Shown here: positions 7,074 through 12,149 of the stretch, piece after piece
Numbering within the stretch: the first letter of the stretch is position 1
Layout of the letters: the number at the start of each line of letters is the position of its first letter
Source of the DNA: Actinomycetes bacterium
Lineage (GTDB): Bacteria; Actinomycetota; Actinomycetes; Mycobacteriales; Mycobacteriaceae
DNA: 12,149 nucleotides
Direction: 5' to 3'
Assembly (NCBI GenBank): GCA_023417985.1
Contig: JAEZDV010000384.1
Span: 1 to 12,149 of the forward strand
Program-made: the position numbers and the translations under genes
The notes under the pieces: model-generated
The model's input: the letters and a program-made list of their open reading frames with translations, nothing else
Told to the model about the DNA's origin: nothing
Database searches by the model: none

Positions 7074-7268
7074 TCAGTGGCATGGCAGACCCAGCAGATG
7101 ACGGCCGTCGTGCATGAGTTCGTGCATGAACGTGCCGGTGTGGGATACGGCGCCCTGGTCGAATCCGACCAGGTAGAGCGTCAGTGCAGCGAGCACAACG
7201 ATCGCGGTGACGGCGGCGGCGAGCGCGGCCGAACTCAGCGTGTCGTCCGGGGTATGGGCAACAACCAT
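7074..7268 (-). CDS. cbtB: Cobalt transporter subunit CbtB
   Basis: This is a 64-aa membrane protein with one helix (about residues 13-35) and the CbtB signature LYLVGFDQG (31-39). It ends in the conserved histidine-rich tail FMHELMHDGRHLLGLPCH (47-64), whose His49, His53, His57, Cys63 and His64 probably bind cobalt. ATG 7268 has AGGAGG five bases upstream. Longer in-frame starts up to 7409 would read through the riboswitch and are rejected. It is the first gene of the cobalt/corrin operon and lies directly after the riboswitch. CbtB always accompanies CbtA in this family. Confidence 0.93.
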   Translation of the reverse strand: MVVAHTPDDTLSSAALAAAVTAIVVLAALTLYLVGFDQGAVSHTGTFMHELMHDGRHLLGLPCH

Positions 7269-7278
7269 GGCAACCTCC

Positions 7279-7295
7279 TGGGATTTCGCGTCCCA
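7279..7295 (-). promoter_or_regulatory. Hairpin next to the cbtB ribosome-binding site
   Basis: On the minus strand TGGGA (7295-7291) and TCCCA (7283-7279) can form a 5-bp stem with a 7-base loop, directly touching the AGGAGG of cbtB. There is no T-run. It may be part of a translational expression platform for the riboswitch. The stem is short, so its role is an inference. Confidence 0.4.
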
Positions 7296-7304
7296 TCCGA
7301 AAGC

Positions 7305-7410
7305 CATGCGCCGAGGGAGTTTTCTGGCTTCCGAAAGAGGCATATATCTTTCGGTTACAGTGGCGCGACCGCTCCGGTATCCCACCGGATTGCCTGCACC
7401 TCGGCACATG
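7305..7410 (-). promoter_or_regulatory. Cobalamin riboswitch upstream of cbtB
   Basis: Read on the minus strand, the P1 stem is CATGTGCCGAGG (7410-7399) with CCTCGGCGCATG (7316-7305): 12 pairs with one G-U. Between the arms are the conserved core (ATCCGGTGGGATACCGGAGC, then GGTCGCGCCACTGTAACC, about 7390-7353) and a perfect 8-bp hairpin, CCGAAAGA/TCTTTCGG (7354-7347 and 7338-7331). The B12-box-like AAGCCAGAAAACTCCC follows at 7330-7315. The aptamer is only about 106 nt, shorter than classic class-I forms. It ends 36 bases before the cbtB start. High cobalamin should switch the cobalt-uptake and corrin genes off. Confidence 0.88.
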
Positions 7411-7421
7411 CGTACCGGGGT

Positions 7422-7450
7422 ACCCTGGCATCACCGACACGCCCTGTCAA
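7422..7450 (-). promoter_or_regulatory. Promoter of the cbtB-cbtA-cobQ-cobK operon
   Basis: On the minus strand a perfect TTGACA (7450-7445) is followed after 17 bases by CAGGGT (7427-7422), an acceptable actinobacterial -10. Transcription would begin about 7415, just before the P1 stem of the riboswitch at 7410. The -10 is weak, and the call rests on the -35, the spacing and the fit to the aptamer. Confidence 0.6.
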
Positions 7451-7462
7451 GCTTGCGCGACA

Positions 7463-8008
7463 ATGGCTCTCATGCCTCGCCTGTTCCTGATTCCTCACGC
7501 CTCCACCGACGCGCAACGCGCCGTTGCTTTTCCGCGCGACGAGCCCCTCTCCGGTCGCGGACGACGAGAACTCGTGCGATCGACGGCGCCCGTCGCCGAC
7601 GTCGCGCTCACCGCACCGGAACTCCGCACAATCCAGACAGCGACAGCCCTCGGCCTGTCCCCAACCGTGGAACCGCTGCTGCGCGACATGGATTTCGGAC
7701 GGTGGGCGGGCAAGGCGATGAGGGAGATCCCCGCAGCGAGTCTCGCCGCATGGCTCGCCGATCCGGAGGCCGCGCCGTACGGAGGGGAGTCGATCCACGA
7801 CGTGATCGTGCGTACCGGCACCTGGCTCGCATCACTGATGGATTCACCGGAACGCATCGTCGCGGTGACGCACGCCGCAGTGGTACGGGCGGCGACGCTG
7901 TGCGCGCTCGGTGCGCCCGCGTCGGCGTTCCGGCGCATCGATGTCCGCCCGCTCGCTGTCACCCGGCTCGACGGAAGGGACGGCCGCTGGAACCTGCGGC
8001 TGGGATGA
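7463..8008 (+). CDS. Histidine phosphatase, CobC-like
   Basis: This is a 181-aa protein of the histidine-phosphatase (phosphoglycerate-mutase-like) superfamily. The nucleophile is His12, but the usual RHG is IPHAST. Other family positions are intact: PELRT (52-56, Arg55), an LLRDMDFGRWAG stretch (72-83), GGES (107-110) and the second catalytic His137 in VAVTHAAVVRAA. The GGES motif and the position beside cobQ, cobK and cbtAB point to an alpha-ribazole-phosphate phosphatase role (CobC) in lower-ligand assembly; this is inferred from context. ATG 7463 is used without a visible RBS; ATG 7472 is equally possible. The gene is divergent from cbtB, so its promoter must overlap the riboswitch DNA. 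It ends four bases before the convergent efflux gene. Confidence 0.8.
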   Translation: MALMPRLFLIPHASTDAQRAVAFPRDEPLSGRGRRELVRSTAPVADVALTAPELRTIQTATALGLSPTVEPLLRDMDFGRWAGKAMREIPAASLAAWLADPEAAPYGGESIHDVIVRTGTWLASLMDSPERIVAVTHAAVVRAATLCALGAPASAFRRIDVRPLAVTRLDGRDGRWNLRLG

Positions 8009-8012
8009 ATTG

Positions 8013-8942
8013 TTACCAGGTCACGTCCTGCTCGCAACGCCGGCCGTCGACCGTTCCCTCGACCTGCACGGTCGCGTGCTCGAGACCGTGGGACGCCAAG
8101 GTGGTGCGGGCCGAGTCGAGAATCCACTGGGGATCGTGGTCGCTCACGAGGTGCACAGTCGCGACATCCATGCCGGTGGTCAGCGTCCACACGTGCAGGT
8201 CGTGCACTCCGCACACTCCCGGCAGCGCCGCGAGGTCCAGGCGCAGCGCCTCGACGTCGAGGTGGGCGGGCGAGGCCTGGGTGAGGATCCGCAACGATGC
8301 CGCCGCGAGACGCAGCGCACGAGGGACGACCCAGAGGGAGATCATGACGCCGACGACGACGTCGGCGAGAGTCCACCCGAACACGAGTACCAGACCTCCC
8401 GCGACGAGAACACCGACGCTGCCGACCGTGTCTGCGAGAACCTCCGTGTAGGCGCCGCGCACGGCGAGGCTGTCCTCGACGTCGGTGCGCAGCATCGCCA
8501 TCACGACGAGGTTCGCCACGAGCCCCGCCAGCGCCGTGAGGATCATCGGCAGTCCCGGCACTTCGGGCGAGTCGCCGATACGGCCGATCGCCTCGTAGAA
8601 GACCCAACCAGCGACGCCCAGAAGCAGGACGGCGTTGACCATCGCGGTCAGCACTTCGGCGCGGTGCCACCCGAAGGTGCGTGCAGCAGCAGCGCTCCCC
8701 CGTCGCGCGAGCACCAACGCGACCAATCCCATCGCGACACCGACCACGTCGGTGAGCATGTGCCCCGCGTCCGCGAGCAGTGCGAGCGACCCGATCCACA
8801 GGCCGACACCAGCCTCGAGCACGAGGAAGGCCAGCAGGATGCCGAGTGCGATCGCCATCCGCTTGATGATCGTCGGAGACGGTCCCGCGCTGCCGCCGTG
8901 CCCGTGGCCTACGCCGTGTGAATGTCCGTGACCGGAGCCCAT
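8013..8942 (-). CDS. Cation diffusion facilitator, CzcD-like metal exporter
   Basis: This is a 309-aa CDF-family exporter, a metal-proton antiporter of the inner membrane that probably removes Zn, Co or similar divalent ions. The start is His-rich (GHGHSHGVGHGHG, residues 4-16), followed by six membrane helices between about 25 and 215 and a cytosolic domain with PGVCGVHDLHVWTLT (241-255). Helix 2 keeps the metal site DAGHMLTD (58-65; His61, Asp65). In helix 5 the usual His-x3-Asp is Glu167-x3-Asp171 (YTEVLADTVGS). ATG 8942 is chosen because GGAGG stands close upstream; the alternative ATG at 8987 lies upstream of the predicted transcription start. It has its own metal-regulated promoter and is convergent with the phosphatase. 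Confidence 0.92.
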   Translation of the reverse strand: MGSGHGHSHGVGHGHGGSAGPSPTIIKRMAIALGILLAFLVLEAGVGLWIGSLALLADAGHMLTDVVGVAMGLVALVLARRGSAAAARTFGWHRAEVLTAMVNAVLLLGVAGWVFYEAIGRIGDSPEVPGLPMILTALAGLVANLVVMAMLRTDVEDSLAVRGAYTEVLADTVGSVGVLVAGGLVLVFGWTLADVVVGVMISLWVVPRALRLAAASLRILTQASPAHLDVEALRLDLAALPGVCGVHDLHVWTLTTGMDVATVHLVSDHDPQWILDSARTTLASHGLEHATVQVEGTVDGRRCEQDVTW

Positions 8943-8966
8943 GGCCCTCCTTCCGGGGTCTCGGCC

Positions 8967-8995
8967 ATCGTATGCATGAATACGCATGTATTCAA
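8967..8995 (-). promoter_or_regulatory. Promoter of the CDF exporter gene
   Basis: The minus strand reads TTGAAT (8995-8990), a 17-base spacer, then TACGAT (8972-8967). Both boxes and the spacing are close to the housekeeping sigma consensus. The start of transcription would be near 8960, with a short leader of about 18 bases holding GGAAGGAGG before ATG 8942. The -35 is covered by the palindrome described separately. Confidence 0.7.
8977..8994. promoter_or_regulatory. Palindromic operator, ArsR/SmtB-like
   Basis: TGAATACGCATGTATTCA is an 18-base palindrome: TGAATAC and GTATTCA around GCAT. It fits the TGAAyA-N6-TrTTCA pattern bound by ArsR/SmtB-family metal sensors. It overlaps the -35 box and spacer of the exporter promoter, the expected place for a repressor that leaves when metal is bound. 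No regulator gene of this family is in the window, so it must act in trans. Confidence 0.7.
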
Positions 8996-9017
8996 CGACC
9001 AGGTCCGATAGCGGGAG

Positions 9018-10124
9018 TCAGGACTCCGGTTCGTAGGCGGGATGCTCCACCGTCGGTGGCAATGTAGCGATCGCCGAGATCCGCTTGAGCCCTGCAACCT
9101 GCAGCAAGTCCACGACCAAGGAACGCATCTGCGCGAACACGACCGTCGCCGACACGCCCGCGCCCTCGACGAGATCGGGACTCAGTTTCTTCGCCACGCT
9201 GCGCAGTACGCGCGCGGCCTCGGCTCGGTCGGGTTGCTCCCCCGGATCCGAGAGAGCCATCTCACGCAGGACGTCGACGGCGTCGGCAAGTTCCTCGAAC
9301 CGCGAGACGAGCCGTGAGTCGAGGATTTCGTCGTCCCGCACGAGGGTGAGCGACCGCCGGGTGAGCACCCGGACGTTGCGCATCGCGTTGTCGATCGGAT
9401 CGGCCGCCGCCGTCAGCACTGCGAGGCGTGAACGGCTGTTCCAGTACAACGGGGAGATCCGGCTGATCTCCCGGCCCCCCTTGAGGTGTGTGCGCATGGA
9501 GTCGATAGCCGGCTGGGTCGAGCGGGCCTGGCGCAAGGCCTCTTCGATCGGTTTCGGGTTGTTCTCGACCAACCCTGTCTCGACCTTCCGAAGGACATCC
9601 GCGGCAGTACCGAGGATCTCTGCGGCGTTACGGCGCGCCCGCCGGACCGGGTGGGTCGGAACAAACGCGACAACCGCGATCCCCACGAGTCCGCCGATCA
9701 ACGCGTCGACCATCCGGTCGATTCCGCCCGTCTCGCCGGGCGGAAGGAGCGTTGCGACCAGCACCGCCGAGTTGCCGGCCTGGATCGCGAAAACCGGGCC
9801 GCTGTTGAGCGCCACCGCAGTGGCCATCGCCAGCGTCACTACGAGCGCGATCTGCCACGGCCCGGATCCGATGAGCGAGACGATCAGGTCGCCGACACCG
9901 ATTCCCACGGTGACACCACACACCAGCTCGACGCTGCGACGCAGCCGTGCGCCGAGTGACAGACCGAGTGACACCACAGCCGCGATCGGAGCGAAGAACG
10001 GTGTGGCGTGGTGGATGACATCCTTTGCCACCCACCATGCGATGCCCGCGGCGAGCCCGCACTGCACGATCGGCAACGCGGAGGAACGCAGGCGTCGCCC
10101 GGACCCCTTCAGGCGCTCCCGCAC
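9018..10124 (-). CDS. FUSC-family membrane protein (aromatic-acid-exporter-like)
   Basis: The product (368 aa from GTG 10124) has an N-terminal bundle of about six hydrophobic segments (residues 16-36, 43-60, 64-84, 90-106, 110-127 and 137-156). A long, mostly helical, charged cytosolic part follows (160-368). This is the half-size layout of FUSC/ArAE transporters, which are thought to export aromatic acids or related compounds. Typical traits are an early Pro in HHATPFFAPIAAVVSLG (38-54), GARLRRSVELVCGVTVG after it, and RMVDALIGGLVG (137-148) near the last helix. The substrate is unknown. GTG 10124 has a G-rich stretch just upstream. TTG 10163 is a longer option that would overlap the DUF3151 stop. 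It follows the DUF3151 gene by 22 bases and is probably cotranscribed. Confidence 0.82.
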   Translation of the reverse strand: MRERLKGSGRRLRSSALPIVQCGLAAGIAWWVAKDVIHHATPFFAPIAAVVSLGLSLGARLRRSVELVCGVTVGIGVGDLIVSLIGSGPWQIALVVTLAMATAVALNSGPVFAIQAGNSAVLVATLLPPGETGGIDRMVDALIGGLVGIAVVAFVPTHPVRRARRNAAEILGTAADVLRKVETGLVENNPKPIEEALRQARSTQPAIDSMRTHLKGGREISRISPLYWNSRSRLAVLTAAADPIDNAMRNVRVLTRRSLTLVRDDEILDSRLVSRFEELADAVDVLREMALSDPGEQPDRAEAARVLRSVAKKLSPDLVEGAGVSATVVFAQMRSLVVDLLQVAGLKRISAIATLPPTVEHPAYEPES

Positions 10125-10146
10125 GTCCCCCCGGGCGGGAAGGCGC

Positions 10147-10563
10147 CTACTCGACGCCAAGTGCTTCCGCCGCGCGGGGGTCGCAATCCTCCAGAAGGTC
10201 GAGGCAACGCGCGTGCTCGTCTGCCTCACCGATGTTCTTGGCGGCCGTGGCGAGTGCGGCGACGCACCGCAGGAAGCCACGGTTCGGTTCGTGGCTGTAG
10301 GGGACGGGACCGAAACCCTTCCACCCATTCCGGCGAAGCTGGTCGAGGCCACGGTGGTAACCGGTGCGGGCGTAAGCGTAGGCGGCAATGGTGTCGCCGC
10401 GTTCGTGCGCCGCTTCCGCGAGGTACGCCCACGCGATGGAGGCCGTGGGGTGCTCGGCCGCGACCTTCGCCGGGTCCTCGCCGTTGAGCAGCGCCGACTC
10501 CGCTTCGTCGTCGCCGGGAAGGAGTGTGGGCTGGGGTCCGAGAAGATCACCGAATGACGTCAT
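10147..10563 (-). CDS. DUF3151 family protein (Rv0360c-like)
   Basis: This 138-aa soluble protein belongs to DUF3151, a small actinobacterial family without known function. Recognisable parts are the opening SFGDLLGPQPTLLPGD (3-18), EHPTASIAWAYLAEAAHERG (37-56), AYAYARTGYHRGLDQLRRNG (61-80) and WKGFGPVPYSHEPNRGFLRC (81-100). The helical middle looks TPR-like. It starts at ATG 10563 without a strong RBS. Longer starts reach into the divergent neighbour and are rejected. The divergent pairing with an Rv0361-like gene 79 bases away matches the M. tuberculosis order from memory, which supports vertical inheritance of this end of the window. Confidence 0.88.
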   Translation of the reverse strand: MTSFGDLLGPQPTLLPGDDEAESALLNGEDPAKVAAEHPTASIAWAYLAEAAHERGDTIAAYAYARTGYHRGLDQLRRNGWKGFGPVPYSHEPNRGFLRCVAALATAAKNIGEADEHARCLDLLEDCDPRAAEALGVE

Positions 10564-10642
10564 GCGCCCATTCTGCCCGCCGCGCCCCGGCGGTCGATAG
10601 GCTGCCCGGGAAACCGCAGTCCGTCGAACGAGGTGCAAGCGC

Positions 10643-11968
10643 GTGCCCGATCCGAACAACGAAGATCCCACCGAGCAGAAGCCGACCGAGAAGCCGACCT
10701 CCACCGACTCCGGTGCCCCGGCCACAGGCGACGATTCTCCGGCCGGTCCGGACGACACCGTCGGCACGGCAACCGAGCCCGGCACGGAACCGCAGGCGGA
10801 GGGCAGCGTCCTTCCCGAGGCCGGCGAGACTCCGGAGACCGCAGAAGCCCCCGAGACTGCGGACGCTCCCGAGACCGCAGAAGCCCCCGAGACTGCGGAC
10901 GCTCCCGAGACTGCAGAACCTCCCGAGAGTGCAAAGGTTCCGGAGAGCGACGAGGCTGCCGTCACAGAGAAGACCCCAGCGAGCGAGCATTCAGCGTCGC
11001 CCGAGTCGGCACCGACCGACCCTGTGACCGCCGAGAAATCTGTGACCCCCGAGGAATCGGCGGTCACCGAGCAGTTACCGGCAGCCACGCAAACCTCGAA
11101 ACCGGAACCTCCTGCGGCGGCCGAACCCGCCGTAAGGGGGAGCTCTGCCGCGAGCAAGGGCCCTGTCACGACCGAACAGTCGGGGGTGACCGAAGACCCC
11201 GCCGCGGGCGATGACTCTGCCGCAGCCGATGACTCTGCGGCGACCGTACGTTTTGCCGCTGTGGGCAAGAACGTCGAAAACGAGAAGACCGGACCTGCCC
11301 CCGCGGACCCGTCCGGCGGCCGCGTGGGCGACGCCGATCGTTCGCAGTCGTTCTCGGGGCCCGCGACGGCACCGAATTCCGGCGACGCGCCCACGGTGCA
11401 GATCCCGGTCATGTCGCACGTCCCGAAGCGAGCGCCGGAGCGCATTCCGCCGCGGAGTGCTCAGCCGGTGCGTTCCGAGCCGGAACCGGTGACTCTGCAA
11501 CCCTCACCGACGCGGATACCGGCGTCCCGGGACGCCGACCGCAGACGCCGGATGATTGCTACCGGTATCGGTGCGGTCGTGGTGGTCGCTGTGATCGCCG
11601 CCGTCGCCATCGCACTCGTCCTCCAGAACCGTGCGCAGAACTCCCCCGAGAGCCGAATCCGGGCGAGCATCGACACGTTCGTGCAAGGCCTCACCGACGG
11701 GGACCTCGACACGCTGCGCGCGTCGACCTGCGGATCGCTCGCGGACTTCTACGCGTCGGTCGACCCGGACGAATTCGACAGTGTCCACGACCTTGCGGTG
11801 CAGGACGGTTCCGTACCCGTGGTGACCAGCGTCGACCGCATCCAGATCACCGACGCCACCGCCATCGCGCAGGTGACGGCCCACACCACCCGCAACCCGG
11901 CGGACGTCACCGACCGCACGTTCGACCTCGCGCTCGTCGGGGACGAATGGAAGGTGTGCAGCGAATAA
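10643..11968 (+). CDS. Single-pass membrane protein, Rv0361-like, with long acidic N-terminus
   Basis: The 441-aa product starts at GTG 10643, with GAGG nine bases upstream. Residues 1 to about 300 are disordered, cytosolic and rich in Glu, Ala, Pro, Thr and Ser, with a PETAEA/PETADA repeat near 65-100. A basic stop (RRRR) precedes one membrane helix (about 305-328, GIGAVVVVAVIAAVAIALVL). The outer domain (about 329-441) has IRASIDTFVQGLTDGDLDTL, an NTF2/DUF4878-like opening. It holds two cysteines (Cys363 and Cys439), well placed for a disulfide, and ends VGDEWKVCSE. The arrangement and the divergent DUF3151 gene match Rv0361 of M. tuberculosis. The N-terminus here is much longer than I recall for Rv0361. 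The function is unknown; an envelope or cell-wall role is a guess. Confidence 0.8.
   Translation: MPDPNNEDPTEQKPTEKPTSTDSGAPATGDDSPAGPDDTVGTATEPGTEPQAEGSVLPEAGETPETAEAPETADAPETAEAPETADAPETAEPPESAKVPESDEAAVTEKTPASEHSASPESAPTDPVTAEKSVTPEESAVTEQLPAATQTSKPEPPAAAEPAVRGSSAASKGPVTTEQSGVTEDPAAGDDSAAADDSAATVRFAAVGKNVENEKTGPAPADPSGGRVGDADRSQSFSGPATAPNSGDAPTVQIPVMSHVPKRAPERIPPRSAQPVRSEPEPVTLQPSPTRIPASRDADRRRRMIATGIGAVVVVAVIAAVAIALVLQNRAQNSPESRIRASIDTFVQGLTDGDLDTLRASTCGSLADFYASVDPDEFDSVHDLAVQDGSVPVVTSVDRIQITDATAIAQVTAHTTRNPADVTDRTFDLALVGDEWKVCSE
10835..10924 (+). repeat. In-frame tandem repeat, 18/36 bp
   Basis: A 36-base unit at 10835-10870 is repeated exactly at 10871-10906, and a third, diverged half-unit follows at 10907-10924. 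Each unit is two 18-base subunits encoding ETAEAP and ETADAP. The identity at synonymous sites points to recent duplication by slippage or unequal crossover. Copy number may vary between strains. Confidence 0.85.
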
Positions 11969-11969
11969 C

Positions 11970-12148
11970 CGCCCGATGACGTCAACGGGGCGGCCGCCCC
12001 CCCGGGCGGGGCCCCGGCGGCTACGGTCGGCGAGGCCGATCGTCGGCAGGCCGTGGTCCACGGGAGCCGCGTCGCCGTCCGTGTCCTCGACCACCTCGAG
12101 CAGCTCACCGATGCGCGTGACCTCGAGCAGGAACCGCACGGTCTCGGG
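11970..12148 (-). CDS. Partial gene at right edge, possibly the C-terminus of a STAS-domain protein
   Basis: The minus strand from the right edge reads PETVRFLLEVTRIGELLEVV followed by EDTDGDAAPVD. The VRFLLEVTRIGELLEVV segment resembles the last helix of STAS (anti-sigma-factor antagonist) domains, but it is short and the match is from memory. After about residue 45 the frame becomes Gly/Arg/Pro-rich through the GC palindrome. It meets no stop until 11504, well inside the convergent gene, so the true end cannot be placed. Either the gene overlaps its neighbour in antisense or a frameshift or assembly error hides the stop. Confidence 0.3.
11987..12009. terminator. GC-rich palindrome between converging genes
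   Basis: GGGGCGGCCGCCCC (11987-12000) is a perfect 14-base palindrome. Overlapping it, CCGCCC (11994-11999) and GGGCGG (12004-12009) form an alternative stem with a CCCC loop. It begins 18 bases after the stop of the plus-strand gene and has no T-run. It probably ends transcription of that gene, and perhaps of the converging one. Confidence 0.5.
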
Positions 12149-12149
12149 A

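Noticed and set aside
7207..8451. 414-codon plus-strand frame over the riboswitch and phosphatase
   Set aside because: Arg-rich shadow; it covers the riboswitch and is out of frame with the phosphatase motifs.
9014..9027. Inverted repeat GGAGTC/GACTCC at the FUSC stop codon
   Set aside because: It has only a 2-base gap and overlaps the coding end, so the usable stem is about four pairs; too weak to call a terminator.
9085..10557. 490-codon plus-strand frame
   Set aside because: Antisense to the FUSC and DUF3151 genes; Ser/Arg/Thr-rich without motifs.
10555..10562. Palindrome TGACGTCA, seen again at 11977-11984
   Set aside because: It falls at the DUF3151 start codon and after the membrane-protein stop. 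Two copies of an 8-mer in different contexts are not enough for a regulatory call.
1..12149. Search for tRNA, rRNA and CRISPR arrays
   Set aside because: No tRNA-like fold, rRNA stretch or spaced direct-repeat array was seen by eye; the only tandem repeats are the coding 36-base repeat and TACATC x3.

Overview
The window is high-GC DNA from a mycolic-acid actinomycete, most likely Rhodococcus or a close relative (Nocardia, Gordonia). The clues are an LppP/LprE-family lipoprotein, a DUF4192 remnant, a DUF3151 gene divergent from an Rv0361-like membrane protein (the same pairing as Rv0360c/Rv0361 of Mycobacterium tuberculosis), GTG starts, and cobalamin genes of actinobacterial type. It splits into a decaying accessory part (about 1-4046) and an intact, compact core part (about 4047-12149).

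Accessory part. An IS21-family element enters from the left edge: the N-terminus of its IstA transposase and its terminal repeats are visible. It cuts off the 3' end of a secreted LppP/LprE-type lipoprotein gene. Next come a frameshifted DUF4192 remnant, an unassigned stretch, and the C-terminal part of an Mrr-like restriction endonuclease broken by a frameshift before a two-helix membrane tail. A small intact gene of unknown function (3038-3496) follows, then about 550 bases with a perfect 12-bp hairpin and no convincing gene.

Cobalt and cobalamin part. cbtB-cbtA-cobQ-cobK run on the minus strand with 14-nt and 5-nt gaps and a 4-nt overlap, so they look like one transcript. A promoter and a short cobalamin riboswitch (P1 stem, core and B12 box all visible) lie in front of cbtB. 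CbtB/CbtA should bring in cobalt, and CobK and CobQ carry out two steps of corrin synthesis. A CobC-like histidine phosphatase is read divergently. Convergent to it is a CzcD-like cation-efflux gene, whose promoter carries a near-ideal ArsR/SmtB-type palindrome. Cobalt import, corrin synthesis and metal export therefore sit side by side, each with its own visible control element.

Right part. A FUSC/aromatic-acid-exporter-like membrane protein lies downstream of a DUF3151 gene. Divergent from DUF3151 is a single-pass membrane protein with a long acidic, repeat-bearing N-terminus and a small C-terminal outer domain. A GC-rich palindrome separates it from a gene fragment on the minus strand at the right edge, perhaps the end of a STAS-domain protein.
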